64,000 bases of DNA, taken from contig NZ_VFNV01000001.1 in NCBI RefSeq assembly GCF_006715765.1, positions 1,674,001 to 1,738,000 of the forward strand. Direction: 5' to 3'. A model generated the notes under the pieces. That model had not been told where the DNA came from and made no database searches. It worked only from the letters and a program-made list of their open reading frames with translations. This document shows, piece after piece, positions 23,260 through 30,529 of the stretch (position 1 is the stretch's first letter; every line of letters starts with the position of its first letter). This DNA is from Rarobacter incanus. GTDB lineage: Bacteria; Actinomycetota; Actinomycetes; Actinomycetales; Cellulomonadaceae. A program made the position numbers and the translations under genes.

Positions 23260-25227
23260 TCACACACTCTTCAGCCACGGGTCGCTGATCGCTAACTCCA
23301 CGAAGGGCCGCTGCCATTCGAGGAACTTTTCATCGGACGAGGTCAGCCCCGACTTTCTGAGCTCGCTGACGATTGAGTCGCAAATTCGATCGATAGCCTC
23401 CATTACCTGTGTGCGTGCGAGGCTGGAGCCTTTCCCGCCCTCCCCGAATTGTGCGCCTCCGCTGCATGCGGCGGAAGCCAGGCGGACGATTGTGGATAAC
23501 TCGTCTACAATGTGCGGCAGCCGCGACACCTTTTGGGACGCTAACCGGCGCAGGGCCGCGAACTGCCACTTGTAGTACGGCAGGTATCCGCGGGCGGCAG
23601 GCCGGTTGAGCAAGAACACGAGCGAAGCCGTCGCTTGCACGAACTCGGAAACGGCCAACCACGCCCCCTCGGCCTGGCCGCGGTCGAGCATGCGGGGAAC
23701 GTTGTACTGGCCCGCCTGCGAGATCATGCCGAGCCTGCGCGATATCAGCGCCAGCCAGACGTCCTCGGGCATCCGCTTAAAGCCCATGCGGATCGCGGTG
23801 AACTCCCCCAGCGGATCGCGGAACACCTCGCCGTTGGTGGCCGCCGCCAGGGTCGATTCCTCCAGCAAGAGCCACTGGTGCGGCTTGTCGGCGGCAGGGG
23901 CCTGCGGGTAGCCGGTGATCTGCTCGAAGAACGCGTCGATGCTGAAGACACCGACCCGCTTCCCGGCGCCGCCCTCGCTGGCGCGCGGCGTCCGCACGCG
24001 CGGACCGAAACCTCGAAACTGCTTCGGCAACTCGTCGTAGGCGTGCTGCACCTCGGCGCCGATGCGGCGATAGTCGTCGCGGGTGAGCCACATGCAAAAG
24101 CCCGGCCCGAAGTCGTGGTCACGCGAGAGGCGATCGTCGAATCCGTAACACTCCGATCCGTGACCCACCAGGCCAACGGCCATGCGGTCGATGTGGGACG
24201 GGAAGCGGTCCCGCATGAGCGGCAGTCCGAGCTCTTCCCAAAACGCGCGAGATAGTTGCAGGCCGGTCAGCGGCGAGCCCGCAGATGGCGCGGGGCTTTG
24301 CGCGTGCGCGACCGGAACTGCGATGAGCGAGGAATCCGGTTCGGCCGTCCGCCGGGACGTGTCGGGGCCGGCCGTAGGGGCGTCGAGATCGCGGGCGGCC
24401 AGGCGCCCCTCGGCTGTGGCGAGGTTGTCAGAGGTGATGGCGTAGGCGTCGCTGCCCACTCCGTAGCACTGCTCGATGATGACGAGCGCACGGCGGTACG
24501 CCTGCACGGCGAGCTCGGGGTGCCCCCCTTCGAGGCATCCCTGCGCGTAAGCCGCAAGGGCGGCGGCAACATGCGGATTCGATTGGTTATCCACGGATTC
24601 GAAAATCGCCATCGCGCGCGAGACCGCGCGGTTAGCGTTCGCGGAATCCCCCAGTTTGAAATCGACAAGGGCCAGGTTGGACAGGGTGGACGCGATGTCC
24701 ACGTCGGCGTCGGGGTCGGTGGAGGCCGCCTCCGCTATTGCGAGCGCCTCCAGCAGGTGTTCTCGCGCTTGCCCGTACTCACCCTGCTGCGAATACGCCA
24801 TCGAAGCGTTATTGTGCAGCGCTGCTATGCGCCGGTCATTGGGCGCCATCGTCCGCTCGCAGATCTCGAGTGCCCTGTTGTACCGGGCGAGTGCGTCGGC
24901 GTTTCGCCCGGCGGCCCGCAGGGCGGTGGCCGAATTGATCAGGGTCGTCGCCTCGGCGTCCGAGCCGGCAAGGCCCATAGCAGCGATGAGGTCGAGCGCG
25001 TCATCACCGCACGCGATCGCGTCGTCGTGGCGCGATACAGAACGATAGAATCCCGCCAATTCGTTGAGAACGGTCAGCTGCGCGGCCATATCGGTGGCCG
25101 CGCGGGCCCGCGCGAGCCCGTCGAACAGGTAGTCCTCGATGGCCTGGGGCGGGGTGTGCGCCGCAAATGCCCGGTCGAGCCCCTGCAAGAACCCGGTGGT
25201 GTCAAAGATCTGTCCAGATGCGCTCAC
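23260..25227 (-). CDS. TPR-repeat protein with C-terminal DUF4037 nucleotidyltransferase-like domain
   Basis: 655 residues if GTG 25227 is the start; upstream in-frame ATGs reach 25317, and no start has an ideally spaced ribosome site. Residues about 20-270 contain at least five tetratricopeptide repeats (for example ATTLINSATALRAAGRNADA and AALHNNASMAYSQQGEYGQA). The C-terminal half is a DUF4037 domain. GHGSECYGFDDRLSRDHDFG has the G-S...D-x-D spacing of a nucleotidyltransferase fold, and FSIDAFFEQITGYPQ follows. The chemistry and target are unknown; TPRs suggest a protein partner, possibly the adjacent DUF4125 protein. It is divergent from an MFS gene. Confidence 0.72.
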   Translation of the reverse strand: MSASGQIFDTTGFLQGLDRAFAAHTPPQAIEDYLFDGLARARAATDMAAQLTVLNELAGFYRSVSRHDDAIACGDDALDLIAAMGLAGSDAEATTLINSATALRAAGRNADALARYNRALEICERTMAPNDRRIAALHNNASMAYSQQGEYGQAREHLLEALAIAEAASTDPDADVDIASTLSNLALVDFKLGDSANANRAVSRAMAIFESVDNQSNPHVAAALAAYAQGCLEGGHPELAVQAYRRALVIIEQCYGVGSDAYAITSDNLATAEGRLAARDLDAPTAGPDTSRRTAEPDSSLIAVPVAHAQSPAPSAGSPLTGLQLSRAFWEELGLPLMRDRFPSHIDRMAVGLVGHGSECYGFDDRLSRDHDFGPGFCMWLTRDDYRRIGAEVQHAYDELPKQFRGFGPRVRTPRASEGGAGKRVGVFSIDAFFEQITGYPQAPAADKPHQWLLLEESTLAAATNGEVFRDPLGEFTAIRMGFKRMPEDVWLALISRRLGMISQAGQYNVPRMLDRGQAEGAWLAVSEFVQATASLVFLLNRPAARGYLPYYKWQFAALRRLASQKVSRLPHIVDELSTIVRLASAACSGGAQFGEGGKGSSLARTQVMEAIDRICDSIVSELRKSGLTSSDEKFLEWQRPFVELAISDPWLKSV

Positions 25228-25362
25228 TCCTCCATCATTGCAGCGTTGCGGGTGGCCGGGGTGAGACATAGGGGCCATAGCGAAACGATGCGCGGACCAC
25301 GCGCGTTGGAGAGACAATGGGAAGCCTATGAAACAAAAACCGAGTGTCCGCGCGAAATCGAT

Positions 25363-26757
25363 ATGAAGTCAAGCCGCAACGCAGCTGCACCCGGTACCGG
25401 CGAACGCAAAGATCCGATTTTCCCGCTGCGGACCGTTGTCTTGGGGGCCTTTGTTCCGACGCTGCTGTTCGAGGTGGGGCTCGGGGCGCTCATTCCCATC
25501 ATTCCCGCATTGACCACAATCGCGGGCGGGAACCTCACGCATGCCGCGCTCATCGCGGCCCTGATCCCCGTCGGCAAAATCCTCTTCGATCTACCCGCCG
25601 GCGCCCTATCGGCGCGAGTCGGTGACCGCGTTGCGATGATGGTTGCCGGGACCATGGCAGTCGGGTCCTACCTGGTTGCGGTCCTGGCAGGAAACCTCGT
25701 CGGACTGGCCGGGGGCGTGTTCGCGGTCGGGGCCGCGTCCGCCGTGTATAACCTGGCGCGCCAGGCGTATTTGACCGAGGTGACACCCCCGCTTCAGCGA
25801 GCACGGGTGATGTCGACGCTGGGAGGGTTTCACCGCATTGGGCTGTTCATCGGGCCATTCGCGGGGGCCGGGCTCATCGCCCTGTTCGGGGTGGGGTCGG
25901 TGCTGTGGCTCGGCATCGGTTCAGCGGGAGCCACGGTGCTGCTTCTCAGCCTGCTTGGCGCAGATACCGCCGGGGTTCCGCGCCGCTCCCGCGGCGCCGG
26001 TGCTGGTTCCGCTCGCGGGCGGGCAACGGCGCCGGGGCAATTATCGGCGTGGCGCTTGGCGCTGCTGCATAGGGGCCTGTTTGCGCGCATGGGCACGGCG
26101 ATACTCCTTGTCTCCGCCGTGCGCGGCGCCAGGCAGAACGTGATACCGCTGTGGGCGGAGCACATCGGCCTGCACGAATCGACCACCTCGCTCATCGTGG
26201 GGATCGCCGGTGGGCTAGACATGGTGTTGTTCTATCCGGCGGGGAAGGTCATGGATAGGTTCGGTCGGCTGTGGGTCGCGGTTCCCTCAATGGCGCTCAT
26301 GGCGCTCGGCACGGCGCTAGTTCCTTTGACCGGAACCGCCGCGGGTTTGGGCTGCGTGGCGGGCATTTTGGGGGTGGCGAACGGAGTTGGATCCGGCATC
26401 GTCATGACGCTGGGGGCCGACATGGCGCCCCCGGATCAGCGGTCCAGGTTCCTGTCCGTGTGGCGGCTCTTCCAGGACACCGGCGACGCGGCGGGGCCGC
26501 TGCTCCTGTCGGCGGGCGCCGCCGCCGGATCTCTCGCGGCCGGAATCATCGCGGCGGCGTGTACCGGGGCCTGGCGGCGGGGGCGTTGGCGAAGTGGGTT
26601 CCCAGGTACTCGCCCCTTGCCAACTTGCGCACGGCCCCTCGTTCGCCGGACGAGGTTTGCGGGGGCTGACGTCCGGGCCGCCAGCGTTGCGCGCACGACC
26701 CGGGCGTGGACGCGGGGCCCCGTATGCCCGAAGATGGTCAGGGCGCGCCGCGCCTAG
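25363..26757 (+). CDS. MFS transporter with apparent C-terminal frameshift
   Basis: 464 residues as written. Twelve membrane helices run from FPLRTVVLGAFVPTLLFEVGLGALIPIIPAL. The signature loop KILFDLPAGALSARVGDRVAM and YNLARQAYLTEVTP are typical of multidrug-type MFS proteins. The end, from about base 26560, becomes Arg-rich and implausible (AWRRGRWRSGFPGTRPLP). One extra G in the GGGG run near 26568 would switch to a frame reading GLAAGALAKWVPRYSPLANL before a TGA at 26667-26669, a normal family ending. So either the gene is truncated by a 1-base deletion or the sequence has an error. ATG 25363 is chosen; the long upstream frame is a shadow of the opposite gene. Confidence 0.75.
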   Translation: MKSSRNAAAPGTGERKDPIFPLRTVVLGAFVPTLLFEVGLGALIPIIPALTTIAGGNLTHAALIAALIPVGKILFDLPAGALSARVGDRVAMMVAGTMAVGSYLVAVLAGNLVGLAGGVFAVGAASAVYNLARQAYLTEVTPPLQRARVMSTLGGFHRIGLFIGPFAGAGLIALFGVGSVLWLGIGSAGATVLLLSLLGADTAGVPRRSRGAGAGSARGRATAPGQLSAWRLALLHRGLFARMGTAILLVSAVRGARQNVIPLWAEHIGLHESTTSLIVGIAGGLDMVLFYPAGKVMDRFGRLWVAVPSMALMALGTALVPLTGTAAGLGCVAGILGVANGVGSGIVMTLGADMAPPDQRSRFLSVWRLFQDTGDAAGPLLLSAGAAAGSLAAGIIAAACTGAWRRGRWRSGFPGTRPLPTCARPLVRRTRFAGADVRAASVARTTRAWTRGPVCPKMVRARRA

Positions 26758-26777
26758 CGACGAGGGGAGAAACACGA

Positions 26778-27647
26778 TTGCGGCACATCTTGAGCGACGA
26801 CGGTCCACGGGCCGCGGCCGTTGGCGTGGCCGCGGCGGGCATCGGCGCAGCGTCCGGCGGCGCCGCGAATCCTGGTCCGCAATCGTTTGCGGAGCCGACA
26901 GTGCACTCGTACCACCATCGACTTGCGGAGATGGAGTATTCGGAATTCGACTACTGTGGCCCGGACTCGTCCGTCCCCACCTTCGTGGTCGTGCACGGGA
27001 TTGGCATGGGCAGGCGCGCCATGGAGCCGTTGGCCGGCGAACTTCAACGCGCCGGAAACGTGTATGCGCTGGACCTGCCCGGGTTCGGTGATTCGCCCGA
27101 GCCGCGGCACAACGGAACCATGGCAGCGATGGGGGAACTCGTCGCTCATTTCATCGATGATCTGGCGCTGAAGAAAGTCATCCTCGTCGGGCACTCGATG
27201 GGCACGCAGGTTGCCACGGAGACCGCGATCGCGCACCCGGCCGACTGCGTTGGGCTGGTCCTCATCGCCCCAACAATCAATAGGTACGAGCGCTCCGCAT
27301 GGCAGCAAACCCGCCGCCTGCTTCAGGATCTGGCAGGCGAGAAGCCGCAGGTCCTCGCCGCTGGGCTCGAGACCTACGTGCGCGCCGGCCCGTGGTGGTT
27401 CCTCGGCAAGGTGCGACGGATGCTCGAACACGACGTGGAACACCGCTATCCGCTCATCCGCGTCCCGACGCTCGTGCTGCGGGGCAGCCAGGATCGGGTG
27501 GTGCCGCGACGGTGGGCGCTGGAGGTGGCCGCCGCCATTCCGGGAGCCCAATACAACGAGATTCGCGGGCACCGGCACGAGGCTATGGTCCACCGCCCCC
27601 AGCAGGCCGCGCGCGAGATTCGCCAATTCGCGTCCGCAGTGATGTAA
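26778..27647 (+). CDS. Alpha/beta hydrolase
   Basis: 289 residues from TTG 26778, which has GGGGAG about 10 bases upstream; GTG 26706 or ATG 26724 would add up to 24 residues. The fold is clear: oxyanion loop VVVHGIGMGRRAMEPLA, LDLPGFGDSPEP, the nucleophile elbow ILVGHSMGTQVA (Ser), the acid near LVLRGSQDRVVP (Asp), and the catalytic His in IRGHRHEAMVHRP. The substrate cannot be inferred. It is the last gene of the rightward run that begins with the MFS gene and converges on the aldo/keto reductase. Confidence 0.85.
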   Translation: MRHILSDDGPRAAAVGVAAAGIGAASGGAANPGPQSFAEPTVHSYHHRLAEMEYSEFDYCGPDSSVPTFVVVHGIGMGRRAMEPLAGELQRAGNVYALDLPGFGDSPEPRHNGTMAAMGELVAHFIDDLALKKVILVGHSMGTQVATETAIAHPADCVGLVLIAPTINRYERSAWQQTRRLLQDLAGEKPQVLAAGLETYVRAGPWWFLGKVRRMLEHDVEHRYPLIRVPTLVLRGSQDRVVPRRWALEVAAAIPGAQYNEIRGHRHEAMVHRPQQAAREIRQFASAVM

Positions 27648-27678
27648 ATCCGCTGTTTCGCCGACCACCGGCTGCGCC

Positions 27679-28614
27679 CTAGGGCACGATGTGTCCCGCG
27701 GCGCGCAGCAGCGCGTACCACTCGGCACGGGTCAGCGGAATCTCCGAACCGGCGGCGGCCTGGATCACGCGGCGCGGCGTAGTCGTGCCCAGCACCACCT
27801 GCATCCCGGCGGGGTGGCGCGTGATCCAGGCCGTCGCGATCGCGGTGGGCGTTACGTTGTAACGCGCGGCTAGCCCGTCGAGCAACTGATTGAGCTCCGC
27901 GAACTCCGGATTGTCGATGAATGGGCCGGTGAAGAACCCCGCTTGATAGGGGGACCACGCCTGGATGGTTATGTCATGCAGGCGGCAATAGTCCACGATC
28001 CCGCCCCCGTCCTGCGTCGTCGACTGCGTCTCGGTGTCCATGTTGGCCGCGATGCCCTGGGCGATGATGGGCGAATGCGTGATCGAGAGTTGCAACTGAT
28101 TGGCCACGATCGGTTGGCGCACGCAGGCGCGCAGCAAATCAATCTGGCGGGGAGTGTGGTTCGACACTCCGAAATGGCGGACCTTCCCCGCAGCGGCCAG
28201 GTCGTCAAAAGCGCGGGCGACCTCGTCCGGCTCGACGAGTGCATCGGGCCTGTGCAGTAGCAGTATGTCGATGTAGTCCGTTCGCAGGGCCCGGAGCGAG
28301 CCGTTGACGGATTCCACCAGATGGTCGTACGAAAAATCGTAATAGGGCCCGTCGGTGACGATGCCGGCCTTGGTTTGCAGGGTGATCTGGTCGCGCTGGG
28401 ACGCGGTCAACTGCATCGCCTGCGCAAATCGACGCTCGCATTCATGCAGTTCGGGTCCGTAGATATCTGCGTGATCGAAGAAATCGATGCCCGCGTCGCG
28501 GGCGGATCCCACCAATTGCCTGATCTGATCGTCGGATCTGGAGGCGATACGCATCATTCCCAACACGACGTTGGGGGCCGTGATATCCGTGCCCGGAAGG
28601 GTTATGGTGCGCAT
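27679..28614 (-). CDS. Aldo/keto reductase (YdhF-like)
   Basis: 311 residues from ATG 28614, preceded by AGGCGG. The NADPH-dependent TIM-barrel oxidoreductase family is recognisable by GIDFFDHADIYGPELHECE (catalytic Asp and Tyr), LQTKAGI (catalytic Lys), YIDILLLHRPDALVEPDEVARAFDDL (with the His), VRHFGVSNHTPRQIDLL, and ATAWITRHPAGMQVVLGTTTPRRV for cofactor binding. The physiological substrate is unknown. The closest described subgroup by these motifs is E. coli YdhF. It is monocistronic and converges with the hydrolase gene at a 31-base gap. Confidence 0.9.
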   Translation of the reverse strand: MRTITLPGTDITAPNVVLGMMRIASRSDDQIRQLVGSARDAGIDFFDHADIYGPELHECERRFAQAMQLTASQRDQITLQTKAGIVTDGPYYDFSYDHLVESVNGSLRALRTDYIDILLLHRPDALVEPDEVARAFDDLAAAGKVRHFGVSNHTPRQIDLLRACVRQPIVANQLQLSITHSPIIAQGIAANMDTETQSTTQDGGGIVDYCRLHDITIQAWSPYQAGFFTGPFIDNPEFAELNQLLDGLAARYNVTPTAIATAWITRHPAGMQVVLGTTTPRRVIQAAAGSEIPLTRAEWYALLRAAGHIVP

Positions 28615-28694
28615 GGGATCCGCCTTTCGATTGAGCGTCGCACGGTCGTTGCGACTCAACTATACGTTAGCGCGGGCCACCGACACGCGCCCCC

Positions 28695-29099
28695 TCAGCG
28701 GGCGATGACGACCAGAATCAACCCGGCGATCCCGGCCGCAAAGGCGGTTGCCGCCAGTGAAAACAGTGCCAGGGAGCCGGGGAGCGCTCGTCCCTGAGCA
28801 ACCGCCTTATCGATGCGGTTCGCGCGCCGGGAAGCCGCCACCCACAGCGCCGCGAGTCCGAGCAGGGCGATGGCCGGGAGCACTATCCCCGCCCCGCCGA
28901 TCGCGTTCGGTAGCAGCCGCAGCGAGGCGAGCGACACCACCGCCGCGGACAGGAGCGTGCGCCGCCAGGCCATGCGCGTGCGCTCCGCAAACAGCAGCAG
29001 CGAGGGGGGACGCGCGGCGGGTGGGGCGGCCGCCGCCCGCGCGGCATCGCGCCGCTTTGGGATCGGCGACGAGGCCACCCGGCGCGGCTTGACCGTCAC
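28695..29099 (-). CDS. DUF202-family membrane protein (second of a pair)
   Basis: 134 residues, GTG start in a GTGA overlap with the upstream DUF202 gene. It has an N-terminal basic/Pro-rich cytoplasmic segment, the DUF202 signature LLLFAERTRMAWRRTLLSAAVV, and three membrane helices. DUF202 (YidH-like) proteins are small membrane proteins of unknown function, often encoded in tandem. The overlap indicates obligate co-expression and possibly a heteromeric complex. Confidence 0.82.
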   Translation of the reverse strand: MTVKPRRVASSPIPKRRDAARAAAAPPAARPPSLLLFAERTRMAWRRTLLSAAVVSLASLRLLPNAIGGAGIVLPAIALLGLAALWVAASRRANRIDKAVAQGRALPGSLALFSLAATAFAAGIAGLILVVIAR

Positions 29100-29458
29100 C
29101 GCAAAACGACTGCCAGAAGGACCAACACTCCGGCCACCGCAACGCCCGCCACCAGCACGATCAGCGCGATCGAGGCGGGTAGTTCCGTGCCGCGGCGCAT
29201 CGCCTTTTCGGCGCGCGCCCACCCGGCGTACGAGGCGATGGTCACCGCCAGGCCCAGCACGATCAGGACTACGGATGCCGCCAGACGAAGACTGGGCTGC
29301 AACGGCAACGCCAGCGCTTCGAGTGCGACGCCGGCGGCAATGAGCGCGACCGCCGTGCGAACCCATGCCAAGAAGGTGCGCTCATTTGCGAGGCTGAACC
29401 GCGCGTCCGGTTCTTTGCCTGCGCCGTATACCGATCTGGGAAACCTGGTGGCCACCAT
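29096..29458 (-). CDS. DUF202-family membrane protein (YidH-like)
   Basis: 120 residues from ATG 29458. The typical YidH/DUF202 motif RFSLANERTFLAWVRTAVALIAAGVALEAL is followed by two more helices (VVLIVLGLAVTIASYAGWARAE and ALIVLVAGVAVAGVLVLL). An upstream in-frame extension to 29839 is a shadow of the GNAT gene. It is paired with a second DUF202 gene through a 4-base overlap. The function is unknown. Confidence 0.88.
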   Translation of the reverse strand: MVATRFPRSVYGAGKEPDARFSLANERTFLAWVRTAVALIAAGVALEALALPLQPSLRLAASVVLIVLGLAVTIASYAGWARAEKAMRRGTELPASIALIVLVAGVAVAGVLVLLAVVLR

Positions 29459-29532
29459 CCGAACATACCAAGTACTGGATTCGGCGGCTGGCCGGGTTAT
29501 TCGGAATTCCCCACCGGCACCCGTGGTGGGGC

Positions 29533-30090
29533 CTATGGCGCGGTGGTGGTGGGTTTGCCGGGGCTGGAGGCGAACTCGTGCAGTCTCTCGCCGTCCAAGA
29601 CGTAGGTGGTCCAATCGGTCTGGCCATGCCCGCCGATCGCGTCGTAGAGGTCGATCGAGGGTTTGTTCCAGTTCAATACCGCCCAATTGAGGCGGGTGTA
29701 CCCCCGCTCGACGCAGATCCGCGCCAGGTTTTGGAGCAATGCGAGCCCGTAGCCGCGACCGCGGTAGGCGGGCGAAACGTAGAGGTCTTCGAGGTAAATC
29801 CCCTGTCGCCCGGTCCACGTCGAGTAGTTGATGAACCACACCGTCATGCCGATGATGCGCCCGTCCGCCTCGATGACGTGCGCAAACACCGACGGTGAGG
29901 CGCCAAAGAGGGTTTCGCGGAGCATTTGGGAATTGTTCTTCACCGCGGCTGGTTCGCGTTCATACTCGGCGAGTTCCTGGATGAGGCCGATGATCTCGTC
30001 CTCGTCTCCGCGGCGGGCTTCGCGGAGCGTGGCGCCGCCGGGTAAGTTGCGGGGCAAAACAGGGACGAGGCTCGCGTTCGCGTTTGTCAC
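29533..30090 (-). CDS. GNAT N-acetyltransferase (diamine/spermidine acetyltransferase-like)
   Basis: 185 residues from GTG 30090. Family features are LREARRGDEDEIIGLIQELAEYEREPAAVKN at the N-terminus, FINYSTWTGRQGIYLEDLYVSPAYRGRGYGLALLQNLA with the acetyl-CoA loop R-G-R-G-Y-G, and RLNWAVLNWNKPSIDLYDAIGG. The YSTW-GR-G-YLEDLYV block is characteristic of the SSAT-like subgroup that acetylates polyamines or thialysine, though the true substrate here is unproven. The in-frame upstream region to 30291 overlaps a 29-bp tandem repeat and is unlikely to be translated. Confidence 0.87.
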   Translation of the reverse strand: MTNANASLVPVLPRNLPGGATLREARRGDEDEIIGLIQELAEYEREPAAVKNNSQMLRETLFGASPSVFAHVIEADGRIIGMTVWFINYSTWTGRQGIYLEDLYVSPAYRGRGYGLALLQNLARICVERGYTRLNWAVLNWNKPSIDLYDAIGGHGQTDWTTYVLDGERLHEFASSPGKPTTTAP

Positions 30091-30103
30091 CGTCCCATCA
30101 TAG

Positions 30104-30157
30104 GGGCGGGGCCGTGCCGGGATCGGGGGGCCGGGCGGGGCCGTGCCGGGATCGGGG
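30104..30157. repeat. Intergenic tandem repeat, 29-bp period
   Basis: Two copies of GGCGGGGCCGTGCCGGGAT plus CGGGG (30104-30128 and 30133-30157) between the divergent GNAT gene and a small plus-strand gene. They lie immediately upstream of the GNAT start, where promoter elements would be expected. Confidence 0.8.
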
Positions 30158-30193
30158 CGACGTGCCGGGAATCCGCCACGGTACGGTGGTGCG

Positions 30194-30460
30194 ATGGAAC
30201 CGGAACTGGACCTGGAAAGCGTCGAGGACGGACTCATGGTGCTTGCGGCGGCGCAATTGATGCAGCGCAACATCGAGTTCTCGGTCGGCAAGGCGGGTGA
30301 TCGCGGGTATGTGTTTGTCGGCGAGGGGGACTCGTTCGAGCTTTGGCTGACAAATCTGACCGCATGGGCGCGGGCGAATCCGCGCGATCAATGGCCTGCC
30401 AAGGTTGCCGAATGGGGGGAGTTTGTGGTCGCAAGGCTGCCTGGTGGCAACGAGAAATAG
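30194..30460 (+). CDS. Small conserved-looking acidic protein of unknown function
   Basis: 88 residues from ATG 30194 (MEPELDLESVEDGLMVLAAA). No family is recognised. The sequence looks properly coding: GC-rich third positions, an amphipathic N-terminal helix, then a strand-rich region (NIEFSVGKAGDRGYVFVGEGDSFELWLTNL) and an aromatic C-terminal part (WARANPRDQWPAKVAEWGEFVVARL). It has neither membrane helix nor signal peptide. It sits alone between the GNAT gene and the HNH endonuclease gene. Confidence 0.6.
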   Translation: MEPELDLESVEDGLMVLAAAQLMQRNIEFSVGKAGDRGYVFVGEGDSFELWLTNLTAWARANPRDQWPAKVAEWGEFVVARLPGGNEK

Positions 30461-30529
30461 CGCCTAGGCAGGTTGTGTCGATGGGTGCTTGCGCGCGGCA
30501 ATGTCAGACGGTCGTGAAACGCTTGTTTC

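Noticed and set aside
24256-25362. Upstream extension of the MFS gene by about 370 codons
   Set aside because: The extension is antisense to the TPR-DUF4037 gene and lacks any membrane pattern; ATG 25363 fits the family start.
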